Shown: positions 1-7,501 of the stretch, piece after piece
Layout: the number at the start of each line of letters is the position of its first letter
Numbering within the stretch: the first letter of the stretch is position 1
Assembly (NCBI GenBank): GCA_964384675.1
Contig: CAYLNK010000030.1
Span: forward strand, 1-34,891
Length of the DNA stretch: 34,891 bases
Reading direction: 5' to 3'
Source of the DNA: CAYLNK01 sp964384675
GTDB taxonomy: Bacteria > Acidobacteriota > Thermoanaerobaculia > UBA5066
Made by a program: the position numbers and the translations under genes
Notes under the pieces: model-generated
The model's input: the letters and a program-made list of their open reading frames with translations, nothing else
Databases searched by the model: none
What the model was told of the DNA's origin: nothing

Positions 1-498
1 GTCGGCGCGGCCACGACCGGCTCGGAGGCGGAGACCTCGCTCCCCGTCGACCCCGCCACGACCTCCGCGAAGAAGAAGCCCACCGTCCTCGATCTCTCCC
101 GCGACACGGTGGCCGTACCGCTCTGGGTGATGCTGGCCGTCCCCGGCTCCCTGCTCCTCGCGGGGGCTGCGGCGTTCCTCCTGGTCCGCCAGCGATCCGG
201 CGGCCCGTTCCGCGAGGCGCTCGAGCCGGAGCCGGACGAGACGAAGGAACGCGCGGCGGCCCGGATGGACCGCGCTGTGCGCGACCGGCTCGCGGCGCGC
301 TACGGCTTCCCCGCCACCGTACCCTCCCTTCCGGAGGCGCTGTCCGAAGCGGGCGCGCCCGGCGACCTCATCGCCGCGACGCGCGACCTGGCCGCGGAGC
401 TGGACTTCCTTCGCCTCGCGCCGCAGCTCGGCGAGTACGGCGCCAAGGTGAAGGACGCGCGCGGGAAGACGGAGAAGCTCCTCCGCCGGATCCGGTAA
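1..498 (+). CDS. BatD-like membrane protein, 3' end only
   Basis: The frame is open from base 1 to the TAA at 496-498, so this is the C-terminal 165 codons of a gene beginning upstream. After a Thr/Pro/Lys-rich stretch comes one hydrophobic span of about 23 residues (VPLWVMLAVPGSLLLAG onward, visible residues 39-62). A basic RQR follows, then a charged, largely helical tail of about 100 residues. A large exported part, one C-terminal membrane anchor and a short helical cytosolic tail are the usual plan of BatD/aerotolerance-type proteins. Without the N-terminal beta domains this is a resemblance, not an identification. A GTG at 109 is an internal codon inside the membrane span and not a credible start. 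The next gene starts 8 bp downstream on the same strand, so co-transcription is likely. Confidence 0.55.
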   Translation, partial: VGAATTGSEAETSLPVDPATTSAKKKPTVLDLSRDTVAVPLWVMLAVPGSLLLAGAAAFLLVRQRSGGPFREALEPEPDETKERAAARMDRAVRDRLAARYGFPATVPSLPEALSEAGAPGDLIAATRDLAAELDFLRLAPQLGEYGAKVKDARGKTEKLLRRIR

Positions 499-506
499 GT
501 CGTCGC

Positions 507-1421
507 GTGGACGCCCTGTCGCGACGGTCGGCCGCAGGTCTCCTCGCCAGCACCGTCCTGGGCGGCCGCGTCGCGGTGACCGGAGCCGCGACGGGGTCGG
601 CGGCCGCTTCGGCCCTTCCGGTCCGGCGTCTCGCGTACGGCCCGGACCCGCTCCAGCACGGGGAGCTGCGGCTCCCGGAAGGCGCCGGACCTCATCCCGT
701 CGTCGTCCTCCTCCACGGCGGCTTCTGGCAGGCGCCGTACGGCCTCGACCAGCTGGTGCGCCTGGCCGAGACCCTCACCGCGCGCCTTCGCGTCGCCACC
801 TGGAACGTCGAGTACCGGAGGGTCGGCGACGCGGGAGGCGGCTTCCCCGGCACGTTCCTCGACGCGGGCGCGGCGGCCGACCACCTGCGCACCGTGGCGA
901 ACGAGCATCGGCTCGACCTCTCCCGCGTCGTCGCCCTCGGGCACTCGGCCGGCGGCCACCTGGCCCACTGGCTCGCGGGGCGGGCGCGGATCGCTCCGGC
1001 CAGCCCGCTCCATCGCCCGGAACCGCTGCGGCTCTGCGGCGTCGTCTCGCTCGCGGGCGTGACGAACCTCGCCCACGCCGATCGGCTCCACCTCGGCGGA
1101 GGCGCCGTCCGGCGGCTGATGGGGGGCTCGCCCTCGGAGCTGCCGGACCGCTACGCGGCGGGAGATCCGGCCGCGCTCCTGCCGACCGGTGTGCCGCAGG
1201 TCCTCCTCCACGGCGACGCGGACCACGTGGTCCTCCCGGAGCTGTCGCGCGACTACGTGGCGCTCGCCACGCGAAAGGGGGACGAGGCGCGCCTCGTCCC
1301 CCTGCGTGGAGCCGGTCATTTCGAGCCGATCGATCCCGCGACGCCGGAGTTCGTCGAGGTCGCCCAGGCCGTGCGCCGCCTCGTCTACCAGCCGTCCCGG
1401 CGGGGCGCCTCCGGAGCGTAG
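507..1421 (+). CDS. Alpha/beta hydrolase, kynurenine-formamidase/BD-FAE-like, exported
   Basis: 304 aa from a GTG start 8 bp after the preceding stop. The N-terminus (SRRSAAGLLAS) resembles a Tat signal with twin arginine, followed by Ala/Gly-rich sequence to about residue 35. The hydrolase core is clear. The oxyanion-hole motif HGGFW is at 70-74. The nucleophile elbow GHSAGG is at 145-150, so Ser147 is the nucleophile. The acid is Asp239 in GDADHVV and the base is His271 in GAGHF. HGG-[FYW]-W plus GHSAGGH is the pattern of kynurenine formamidase/AFMID-like and related carboxylesterases. The true substrate cannot be told from sequence, and no other tryptophan-catabolic gene is nearby. The 3' end overlaps the convergent gene by 37 bp. 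Confidence 0.8.
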   Translation: MDALSRRSAAGLLASTVLGGRVAVTGAATGSAAASALPVRRLAYGPDPLQHGELRLPEGAGPHPVVVLLHGGFWQAPYGLDQLVRLAETLTARLRVATWNVEYRRVGDAGGGFPGTFLDAGAAADHLRTVANEHRLDLSRVVALGHSAGGHLAHWLAGRARIAPASPLHRPEPLRLCGVVSLAGVTNLAHADRLHLGGGAVRRLMGGSPSELPDRYAAGDPAALLPTGVPQVLLHGDADHVVLPELSRDYVALATRKGDEARLVPLRGAGHFEPIDPATPEFVEVAQAVRRLVYQPSRRGASGA

Positions 1422-2251
1422 GAGCCGAAGCCCGAGGCTCCCTCGCGCCGGTCGAGCGGCGTGCGCCCGTACGGGTAGATGCCGAGCCGCGCCAGCTGCT
1501 GGCGGAACTCGTACCGGATCCTCACCTGCGCGACCGGGGACGGCTCGAGGTCGAGCGCGACGCGGGTCACCTCGTGGCGGGTGTGATCGCCCATCCCCGT
1601 CGCCGCGTATTCGTCGGCCGGAGGCGGGGCCATCGACTTGGACTGCGAACGCTGCTCCATCTGGGGAGCCGGAGCCGCCGGGCGCGCGCCGTCCGCCGAG
1701 GCCGACGGCTCGTCGCGCCGCTCGTTCCCGAGGCCGCCGTACGATTCCTCCTTGTCCCGGTAGGAGGGCTGGTACTCGTACGGGCGCGGGCGGGGGCGGC
1801 GCACCTTCTCCTTGAAGAAGACCGCCTCGATGACGCCGAGGTTCTCGGTCTTGCCCAGGTACGCGCCGTAGGAGCGCGACTCGGTGGTGAAGACGAAGCG
1901 GCGCGCGGCCGCCTCGTTCACCTGCCAGCCGGCGATCTCCGTCGAGCCGTACGGCTCGAGCACCCACTTGGCGGCCGACGACGCGTCGGTGCGCTTGGCG
2001 TCGATCGAGTTGAGCCCGTCGACGGCGAGGGCGACGGCGACCCGCACGGGGAGCGGATTCGAGACGCGCAGCGTGTAGTCACGACCGCGCAGCGCCTCGA
2101 CGTAGAGCGTCCCGTTCGCCGCGTACTCGGGGCGAGGGACGCCGTCGACGAGGACGGTCAGCTCGAACCCCCGCGGCGAGGCCGCCTCTGCGGCGGAGGC
2201 GGCGGCGAGGGCCAGGAGCCCGGGAACGAGGTGGCGGGTGATGCGGTTCAT
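1385..2251 (-). CDS. Conserved secreted protein, function unknown
   Basis: 288 aa. I start it at the ATG at 2251 because a perfect GGAGGT (2256-2261) lies 4 nt upstream. An in-frame GTG at 2263 would overlap that site. A signal peptide covers residues 1-23 or so (MNRITRHLVPGLLALAAASA). Next is a compact beta-rich domain of about 130 residues (VDGVPRPEYAANGTLYVEAL; VSNPLPVRVAVALAVDGLNS; WVLEPYGSTEIAGWQVNE; SYGAYLGKTENLGVIEAVFF). I recognise this as a recurring bacterial secreted domain of unknown function. It is followed by a low-complexity Pro/Arg/Ser linker and a C-terminal part with YEFRQQLARLGIYPYG. It lies 49 bp downstream of the exported methyltransferase gene on the same strand, so they probably form an operon. 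Confidence 0.75.
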   Translation of the reverse strand: MNRITRHLVPGLLALAAASAAEAASPRGFELTVLVDGVPRPEYAANGTLYVEALRGRDYTLRVSNPLPVRVAVALAVDGLNSIDAKRTDASSAAKWVLEPYGSTEIAGWQVNEAAARRFVFTTESRSYGAYLGKTENLGVIEAVFFKEKVRRPRPRPYEYQPSYRDKEESYGGLGNERRDEPSASADGARPAAPAPQMEQRSQSKSMAPPPADEYAATGMGDHTRHEVTRVALDLEPSPVAQVRIRYEFRQQLARLGIYPYGRTPLDRREGASGFGSYAPEAPRRDGW

Positions 2252-2299
2252 GACGACCTCCACCCGATGTGACCCCGGGGGCAGGCTGGAGTTCCCGGA

Positions 2300-2848
2300 T
2301 CAGCGCTTCGCGGGCACCCGCCAGAGGAAGACGGGGCGGGTTTCGCCCTCCGCCGTGACGTGGATCACCTTCTCCGGAGAGAGAGCGCCCATGTCCCAGA
2401 GGTGCGACACGATCCGCGCGCCGGGCGGGAGCTCGGCGAGGAGCTTCGGCCGGAGCTTCAGGTTGACGTTGGAGCTGAGGAAGAGCGCCACCACCGTCGC
2501 GCCCGACAGGTCCGTCTTGAAGAAGTCCTCCTCGCGGAACGCCACGCGATCGGCCACCCCCGCGGACGCGGCCGCGCGGCGCGCCTTCGCGACGAGGAGG
2601 CCGTCGATCTCGACTCCCACGCCGCGCGCGCCGAAGCGCCGGGCCGCCTCGATCACGATGCGGCCGTCGCCGCACCCGAGGTCGAAGACGACGTCGCCCT
2701 TCCCGACGCCCGCGAGCGCCAGCATCGCGTCGACGACCGCGGCCGGCGTGCCGCCGAACGGGACGTCGGGGACCGGGACGGTGGGCACGGGAGTCGGCGG
2801 AGCGAGGAGGGCGAGAGCCAGCGTGGCCGGCATCCAGGCGATCGGCAT
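2300..2848 (-). CDS. SAM-dependent class I methyltransferase, probably exported
   Basis: 182 aa, start ATG at 2848. The N-terminus (MPIAWMPATLALALLAPPTP) reads as a signal peptide or anchor, then a Pro/Val-rich linker. A small Rossmann methyltransferase core follows. Motif I is VVFDLGCGDGRIV (53-65), the acidic residue at the end of strand 2 is E80 in GVGVEID, and a later segment reads REEDFFKTDLSG. The short C-terminal half, with SHLWDMGALSPEK and ending FLWRVPAKR, matches a group of small methyltransferases often annotated only as class I. The target is unknown. An exported methyltransferase is odd because SAM is cytosolic, so the hydrophobic N-terminus may only tether it on the cytoplasmic side. 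It leads the operon with the secreted protein at 1385-2251. No Shine-Dalgarno is visible. Confidence 0.8.
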   Translation of the reverse strand: MPIAWMPATLALALLAPPTPVPTVPVPDVPFGGTPAAVVDAMLALAGVGKGDVVFDLGCGDGRIVIEAARRFGARGVGVEIDGLLVAKARRAAASAGVADRVAFREEDFFKTDLSGATVVALFLSSNVNLKLRPKLLAELPPGARIVSHLWDMGALSPEKVIHVTAEGETRPVFLWRVPAKR

Positions 2849-2858
2849 GCCGGGACGT

Positions 2859-2865
2859 TATCGTA
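2859..2865. promoter_or_regulatory. Overlapping bidirectional -10 element
   Basis: The divergent starts at 2848 (-) and 2871 (+) are separated by only 22 bp. Within this gap TATCGT (2859-2864) is a plausible + strand -10, 6 nt before GTG. Its near-symmetric complement TACGAT (2865-2860) is a - strand -10, 11 nt before ATG. No -35 is obvious. The spacing implies leaderless or nearly leaderless transcripts in both directions. This is a prediction only. Confidence 0.4.
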
Positions 2866-2870
2866 CCGGC

Positions 2871-3680
2871 GTGACACCGCTCGACGCCGCCGTCTCCGCC
2901 GCCCGCGCCGCGGGCGAGATCCTCCTCACCAGCTTCGGCTCCCTCGACCCGTCGTGGGTCGAGGAGAAGGCGAAGAACGACGTCGTCTCGCGGATCGACC
3001 GCGAGAGCGAGGCGCTCTGCCGCCAGATCCTCCTCGACGCTTTTCCGGGCGATCGATTCCTCGGCGAGGAGTCCGGCCTTTCCGGGGTCGACGAGACGGC
3101 TCCCGCCTGGATCGTCGACCCGCTCGACGGCACCGCGAACTTCGTGCGCGGCTTCCCGCACTTCGCGGTCTCGATCGCGCGCACGCGGAGCGGGCTCCTC
3201 GGCCCGCTCGAGGTCGGCGTGGTCTGGGACCCGTTCAAGAAGGACCTCTTCACGGCCGAGGCCGGCTCCGGCGCGTACCGCAACGGCCTGCGGATGCGGA
3301 TGCCCCCTCGCCAGGGCCTCGACGGCGCCTCCCTCGCCACCGGCTTCCCGTTCCGACACCAGTCGAAGATCGATCTCTACCTGAAGGCGTTCCGGGAGGT
3401 CTTCCTCCGCGTCCGCTCGCTCCGCCGCGCCGGCAGCGCCGCGCTCGACCTCGCCTACACCGCCGCGGGGATCTTCGACGGGTTCTTCGAGTTCGGCCTC
3501 TCGCCGTGGGACGTGGCGGCCGGCGCGCTCCTGGTGACCGAGGCGGGCGGAATCGTCACCGACTTCGACGGGACGGGATCGTGGCGGACGCGCGGGAACG
3601 TGGTCGCCGGCTCGCCGGGCGTCCACGCGGCGGCGCTCGCCCTGCTCGCGGAGGCGGGCATCTCGGAGGAGCTCCTCTGA
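2871..3680 (+). CDS. suhB: Inositol monophosphatase family protein (SuhB-like)
   Basis: 269 aa from GTG at 2871, the usual length for the family. It should hydrolyse inositol-1-phosphate or a related sugar/nucleotide phosphate with Mg2+. The metal ligands are visible: GEESG at 65-69 (E66/E67), DPLDGT at 83-88 (D83, D86 and backbone Leu/Thr) and WDVAAG at 213-218 (D214). GTANFVRGFPHFAVS is the standard continuation of the second motif. The start is chosen where similarity to the family begins (TPLDAAVSAARAAGEIL). The frame remains open far upstream, but that stretch is antisense to the methyltransferase. It is followed by two small exported proteins joined by 4-nt and 1-nt overlaps, so it leads a three-gene operon. 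The substrate could equally be fructose-1,6-bisphosphate or a histidinol-phosphate-like compound. Confidence 0.9.
   Translation: MTPLDAAVSAARAAGEILLTSFGSLDPSWVEEKAKNDVVSRIDRESEALCRQILLDAFPGDRFLGEESGLSGVDETAPAWIVDPLDGTANFVRGFPHFAVSIARTRSGLLGPLEVGVVWDPFKKDLFTAEAGSGAYRNGLRMRMPPRQGLDGASLATGFPFRHQSKIDLYLKAFREVFLRVRSLRRAGSAALDLAYTAAGIFDGFFEFGLSPWDVAAGALLVTEAGGIVTDFDGTGSWRTRGNVVAGSPGVHAAALALLAEAGISEELL
3665..3670 (+). promoter_or_regulatory. Ribosome binding site that supports a CTG start
   Basis: GGAGGA lies inside the last codons of the phosphatase gene, 6 nt before CTG at 3677. No ATG, GTG or TTG is available in that frame near the mature protein, so this site is the main support for a non-canonical start. 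Confidence 0.5.
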
Positions 3681-4489
3681 GACGAACGGCCGCGCTCCTC
3701 CTGGTGCTGTCGGGGAGCGCCGCGGCCGAGGACCGGCCCGACTACTTCGAGCCGCTCCGGGCGCCGGCCTACCTCCAGCACGACACGACGTACGTGGCCC
3801 GCGAGAAGGGGGCGCGCCCCGACGCGCCGCCGGCCTTCAAGGCGCGGCACCTGACGATCCGGCTGCGGAACGGCGCGGACGAGGACGCGGAGTGGTGGCC
3901 GAAGCGGAACCTCCTCCTCGTCGAGATGGCCGACGGCGCGCGCTTCGCGCTCGAGTCGACGTTCGCACCCGAGCCGCGCCGAACGGGTGACCCCAGACCG
4001 TTCTCCCGTGTGTCGTTCGCGGAGGGCGGCACCGTGGAGACCTGGATGATCCAGGACCCGGACCCGGAGCAGGCCCTCGGCCGGCGCGGGAACGAGCCGC
4101 CACGCTGGGACAACCCCTGCGGCGGCGGCTGGATGGTCCTTCACGGCGGGGGCCTCACCGCACGCCTCGAGCTGCCCAGCACGTTCACACGGACGATGCG
4201 CGCCGCCGTGGGCGACCTGAGGGATGCCGCGCTGCGTCCCGACGACGTGGCCCGCCTCGAGACGGTCTTCCGGATCGAGATCCCGCGCAATGCCGCCTCG
4301 AACGACCCATACGCCCCGCGCACCGCGGCGGGGCTGCTGCTCGTCGACCGGCCGCGGAGGAACGAGGGCGCCCGCTACGTCCTGACGCCGTCGCCCGAGC
4401 CTCCGGGCGACCTCGCCCCCTGGCGCGCCCTGACCGAGATCCCGACCAGCCTCCCGCCCTACGTCTTCATCCCGCGGCCGAGGGACTGA
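3677..4489 (+). CDS. Exported protein of unknown function, probable CTG start
   Basis: About 270 aa. Coding is supported by a clean signal peptide (LRRTAALLLVLSGSAAAED, cleavage likely after SAAA) and a globular soluble sequence with no stop. The best start is CTG at 3677, which overlaps the TGA of the phosphatase as CTGA and has GGAGGA 6 nt upstream. The only later candidate, a GTG inside LLLVL, would destroy the signal peptide. The mature part is hydrophilic with many Arg/Asp and motifs such as RLRNGADEDAEWWPKRNLLL and ETWMIQDPDPEQALG. I do not recognise a family. Its stop overlaps the next start (TGATG). Being exported and translationally coupled on both sides suggests it works with the next exported protein. 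Confidence 0.65.
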   Translation: MRRTAALLLVLSGSAAAEDRPDYFEPLRAPAYLQHDTTYVAREKGARPDAPPAFKARHLTIRLRNGADEDAEWWPKRNLLLVEMADGARFALESTFAPEPRRTGDPRPFSRVSFAEGGTVETWMIQDPDPEQALGRRGNEPPRWDNPCGGGWMVLHGGGLTARLELPSTFTRTMRAAVGDLRDAALRPDDVARLETVFRIEIPRNAASNDPYAPRTAAGLLLVDRPRRNEGARYVLTPSPEPPGDLAPWRALTEIPTSLPPYVFIPRPRD

Positions 4490-5076
4490 TGCTCACCGCC
4501 CTCTTCGTGCTGCTCGCCGCGCCGCCCGTCGTCAGCCTGGAGCGGATCGTCGACGGGCGCGACCGCGAGGTCGCCGTCGTGGCGCGGGCCGAGAGGACCG
4601 ACGAGACCGGGCGGGTGGAGCTGCGGGTCGTGCGGGGGTTGATCCGACGGGACGTCGTCTTCCGAAGCCGGTTCCCGAAGCAGGGCGGGGTCGAGGTGCA
4701 CGAGGTGTGGCTGGACGACGGCCCCGCGCTCCGGCTGGAGCGTCCGCGGGACCGCACCCGCGTCACGATGGCGACGCCCGCCTCGAGCTTCCGCTACTTC
4801 GAGGACGACGCCAGGACCCGCACCGTGCTCTGCGGTGTGAGCCGCCTCGACGGGCTGGACCCGGCGCTACCCGACGCCGCCGAGGAGATCGACCTCCTGG
4901 AACGGGCTGGCGTCGCGGTGGCGCCGGCCCCGGGCCCGCTCAAGATGCTGCGTTTCCTCCGGCCGCCCCCGGTCGACTCGCCTCCGGTGCGCCGGCGGCA
5001 ACCGATGGCGGCGGACGCCCAGGGAGCCGCCGCCCTCGTCGAGGCGGCCGCGGCCGCGCTCGACCGCGGGCCCTGA
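4489..5076 (+). CDS. Small exported protein of unknown function
   Basis: 195 aa from ATG at 4489, which shares its A with the previous stop (TGATG). A short signal peptide (MLTALFVLLAAPPVVSLE) is followed by a predicted beta-rich stretch (RVELRVVRGLIRRDVVFRSR) and one Cys (TVLCGVSRLDG). The Pro/Arg/Ala-rich C-terminus may be disordered. No family recognised. It is the last gene of the phosphatase operon and its end is 5 bp from the end of the convergent glycogen synthase gene, with no terminator hairpin in between. Confidence 0.65.
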   Translation: MLTALFVLLAAPPVVSLERIVDGRDREVAVVARAERTDETGRVELRVVRGLIRRDVVFRSRFPKQGGVEVHEVWLDDGPALRLERPRDRTRVTMATPASSFRYFEDDARTRTVLCGVSRLDGLDPALPDAAEEIDLLERAGVAVAPAPGPLKMLRFLRPPPVDSPPVRRRQPMAADAQGAAALVEAAAAALDRGP

Positions 5077-5081
5077 CGCCG

Positions 5082-6557
5082 CTACCAGGGCAGGCCGCGG
5101 ACCTCCCGCGCCCGCCGGTAGACCGCCTCGTATACCTCCGCCGAGCGGTTCCACGAGAAGTCGGCCGACATCCCGTTCTGGACGAGCCTGCCCCACGTCT
5201 CCTTGTGAAAGAAGACGCGCTGGGCGTACAGAACTGCCGCGCCGAGCGCGTGCGGCGAGGGGTCGTCGAACTGGAAGCCGGTCGCGTGCTCGAGGTTCCC
5301 GTCGGTGAGACCGACCACCGAGTCGGCGAGCCCGCCGGTACGGCGCACGATCGGAACCGTGCCGTACGCCAGGGAGTAGAGCTGGGTGAGCCCGCACGGC
5401 TCGAAGCGCGAGGGCATCACGATCGCGTCGCAGCCCGCCTCGATCCTGTGGGAGAGCGCCTCGTCGTACCCGACGAAGGCGCGGAAGCGGCCCGGCGCGT
5501 GCGACTCGATCAGGCGCATCGCCCCCTCGAGGGCGGGCTCGCCGGAGCCGAGCATCGCGATCCTCACCCCGCGCCGGATCAGCTCCGGTGACGCCTCGAG
5601 GAGCAGGTCGAACCCCTTCTGGTCGGTGAGGCGTCCGATCGCCCCGAGGATGAGCCCCGGGTCGCCCACCTCGAAGCCCGCCAGACGGCACAGGTCGGCG
5701 CGGCATTCGGCCTTCCCCGAGAGGTCCTCGCGGGAGTAGCGCGCGGGGAGATGCACGTCCTTCGCGGGGTTCCAGACGTCGTAGTCGACGCCGTTCAGGA
5801 TGCCGACGACCCGGTCGTGGCGCGCCCGGAGGATGCCGTCCAGCCCGAGGCCGCCCTCCGGCGAGCGGATCTCGTCGGCGTACGTCGGCGAGACGGCCGT
5901 GATCATGTCGGTCGCGACGATCGCCCCCTTCATCAGGTTGAGCGCGCCGCCGTGCATCACCTCGCCCCGCGTCTCGGGCTGCAGGCCCAGGATCGAGAAG
6001 CTGTCGGGGGCGTAGATCCCCTGATAGGCGATGTTGTGGATGGTCAGCACCGAGGCGACGTCGTCCCACCACCGGTCCCGCCAGCTGCTCCACGCCCCGA
6101 GCATCGGTGCGAGCGCCGGATGCCAGTCGTGCGCGTTCAGGACCTCCGGCTTTCGGTCCAGGCGCTTCATCGCCTCCACCGCGGCGCGCACGAACAGGGC
6201 GAAGCGCCAGATCCCGTCGTCGCGCCCCTCTTCGTTCGGCGAGTAGATCGCGCGCCGGTGGAAGAGCGTGTCCTGGGCGACGAAGTAGATCGGCACCGTC
6301 GAGCCCGGGATCGTGCCCTGGAGGATCCCCACGGTGTACGGGCAGCCGAGGACCGAGATCTCGAACGGCGGCAGCGCGGCCACCGGCCAGTCGTGGTGGC
6401 GCCGGTACCACCGCGCGGCGTCGAGATGGAACGGCATGAAGACGTCCACGTCGTGTCCCCGTTCCACGAGGGCCTTCGGCAACGCCGCGGCGACGTCGCC
6501 GAGGCCGCCGGTCTTCGCGAACGGGACGCACTCGGCCGAGAGGTGGGTGATCCTCAA
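5082..6557 (-). CDS. glgA: Glycogen synthase (ADP-glucose starch synthase), GT5
   Basis: 491 aa, typical for GlgA. It transfers glucose from ADP-glucose to the non-reducing end of an alpha-1,4-glucan in the cytosol. The ADP-glucose binding motif KTGGLGDV lies at 15-22. Later landmarks are NAHDWHPAL, TIHNIAYQG, VSPTYADEI, NGVDYDVWNP, GRLTDQKGFDLL and MPSRFEPCGLTQLYSLAYGT, which holds the conserved catalytic Glu. Similarity begins at RITHLSAE. The start is TTG at 6557, with AAGGAG 5 nt upstream. The frame is open further upstream but that part is antisense-like to the overlapping gene. TTG overlaps the stop of the upstream MEMO gene as TTGA, so the two are translationally coupled. Other glg genes are not in the window. 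Confidence 0.93.
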   Translation of the reverse strand: MRITHLSAECVPFAKTGGLGDVAAALPKALVERGHDVDVFMPFHLDAARWYRRHHDWPVAALPPFEISVLGCPYTVGILQGTIPGSTVPIYFVAQDTLFHRRAIYSPNEEGRDDGIWRFALFVRAAVEAMKRLDRKPEVLNAHDWHPALAPMLGAWSSWRDRWWDDVASVLTIHNIAYQGIYAPDSFSILGLQPETRGEVMHGGALNLMKGAIVATDMITAVSPTYADEIRSPEGGLGLDGILRARHDRVVGILNGVDYDVWNPAKDVHLPARYSREDLSGKAECRADLCRLAGFEVGDPGLILGAIGRLTDQKGFDLLLEASPELIRRGVRIAMLGSGEPALEGAMRLIESHAPGRFRAFVGYDEALSHRIEAGCDAIVMPSRFEPCGLTQLYSLAYGTVPIVRRTGGLADSVVGLTDGNLEHATGFQFDDPSPHALGAAVLYAQRVFFHKETWGRLVQNGMSADFSWNRSAEVYEAVYRRAREVRGLPW

Positions 6558-7408
6558 GCTGGCTCCTTCCTGTCGACGTGGGTCCAGAGGACGGCGGCAT
6601 AGCCGACCACGTGGCTCTCGTCGCCGCTCGTGTCGGCGGAGTCCCCGTGGGCGAGGAGCGAAGGCCGGGTGGGGGGCAGGTGCCGGAGCGCCTCGAGGAG
6701 CGCGGTGGCCGGCAGGACACCGCACATCGAGATCTCCTCTGGGCCCAGGACCCGGCCGAACAGCTCACCCGGATCACCCCGCAGGAGCGCGTCGAGGGCG
6801 CGCACGTCCTTCGCCCGGTTCTCCCGGCGCGGGAGGTAGTGGTTCAGGTCCGACGAGACGACGAGCGCCGGGGCCTCCCCCCGCGCCGAGCCGGCCTTCA
6901 CGATCCGGGCGAGCGCCCGGCCGGTTGAGAGGCAGACGTCGAGGTCCGCGAGCCCGAGGGAGACGCAGACGATCGAGACCCCCGGCCGGGCCACCTGGAG
7001 GAACGGCACGATCACCTCGAGGGAGTGCTCCCGGGCGTGCGCCTCGGCGTCGAGCTCCGCTTCCGGAAGCTCGCGCAGCAGCTCGTCACGCAGGCCGGTC
7101 TCGACGCGCACGTCGCCGAGCGGCGTCCGCCAGGCTGCCGCGGGCGAGACGGCCACCGGCGCCCCCCGCCCCCGGTGGTTCGGGCCGATGAGGACGACGC
7201 TCCCGGGCCACTCGACGGCACCGGCGCCGGTCCCGGCGATGTCTCCCGAATAGACGTGGCCGGCGTGCGGCAAGAGGAGAGCCGTCCACTCGCCGGCCGC
7301 GCACCGAGGCCCGTGCCCGAGCCGGGCCGTCACGTCGCTTCGCAGGCGGCGCGGATCGCCCTCGTAAAAGAGACCCGCCACGGCAGGGGGACGGACGGAG
7401 GCGCTCAA
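6554..7408 (-). CDS. amrB: MEMO1 family protein (AmmeMemoRadiSam system protein B)
   Basis: About 284 aa. The MEMO-fold landmarks are all present: PPAVAGLFYEGD at the N-terminus, LLPHAGHVYSG (first metal-ligand-type His), IGPNHRG (second), SSDLNHYLP and MCGVLPATALLEA with the conserved Cys. MEMO proteins are related to non-haem-iron dioxygenases. In bacteria they usually accompany an AMMECR1 protein and a radical SAM protein. Those partners are not in this window. Homology starts at VRPPAVAG. The nearest start is TTG at 7408, preceded by TAGACT 10 nt upstream and no Shine-Dalgarno, so the start is probable rather than certain. The 3' end overlaps the glgA start by 4 nt. Confidence 0.85.
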   Translation of the reverse strand: MSASVRPPAVAGLFYEGDPRRLRSDVTARLGHGPRCAAGEWTALLLPHAGHVYSGDIAGTGAGAVEWPGSVVLIGPNHRGRGAPVAVSPAAAWRTPLGDVRVETGLRDELLRELPEAELDAEAHAREHSLEVIVPFLQVARPGVSIVCVSLGLADLDVCLSTGRALARIVKAGSARGEAPALVVSSDLNHYLPRRENRAKDVRALDALLRGDPGELFGRVLGPEEISMCGVLPATALLEALRHLPPTRPSLLAHGDSADTSGDESHVVGYAAVLWTHVDRKEPA

Positions 7409-7418
7409 CGGTGAGAGG

Positions 7419-7424
7419 AGTCTA
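7419..7424 (-). promoter_or_regulatory. Putative -10 of the MEMO gene
   Basis: TAGACT on the minus strand, 10 nt before the TTG at 7408. It fits the TANNNT pattern seen before other operon-leading genes here and implies a leader of only a few bases. No convincing -35. Confidence 0.3.
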
Positions 7425-7435
7425 GACCGCCGGAG

Positions 7436-7501
7436 GGAGGACCGGGCGGCGGTCCTCCGGGAACAAATCGGCCGAGAGGTGGGGGCCGGGGGGAGGACCG
7501 G
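7436..7501. repeat. Palindromic tandem repeat array, left part
   Basis: A stem-loop of 8 bp (GGAGGACC at 7436-7443, 7-nt loop GGGCGGC, GGTCCTCC at 7451-7458) is followed by a GC-rich spacer (7459-7488). A second GGAGGACCGG half-palindrome then ends at 7501. The 61 bp from 7441 to 7501 recur almost exactly at 7779-7840, with one indel and a few changes. Removing the insert at 7502-7778 would join the halves into a tandem array with a 56-57 bp period and three palindromes. Confidence 0.75.

Noticed and set aside
109..498. Independent small membrane protein starting at GTG 109
   Set aside because: The frame is open from base 1 and the GTG falls at the edge of the membrane span, so it is more likely the tail of a longer gene.
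5077..5081. Intrinsic terminators between convergent gene pairs (also 12582-12591, 14759-14766, 24521-24524)
   Set aside because: The gaps are 4-10 bp with no stem-loop and no T-tract.
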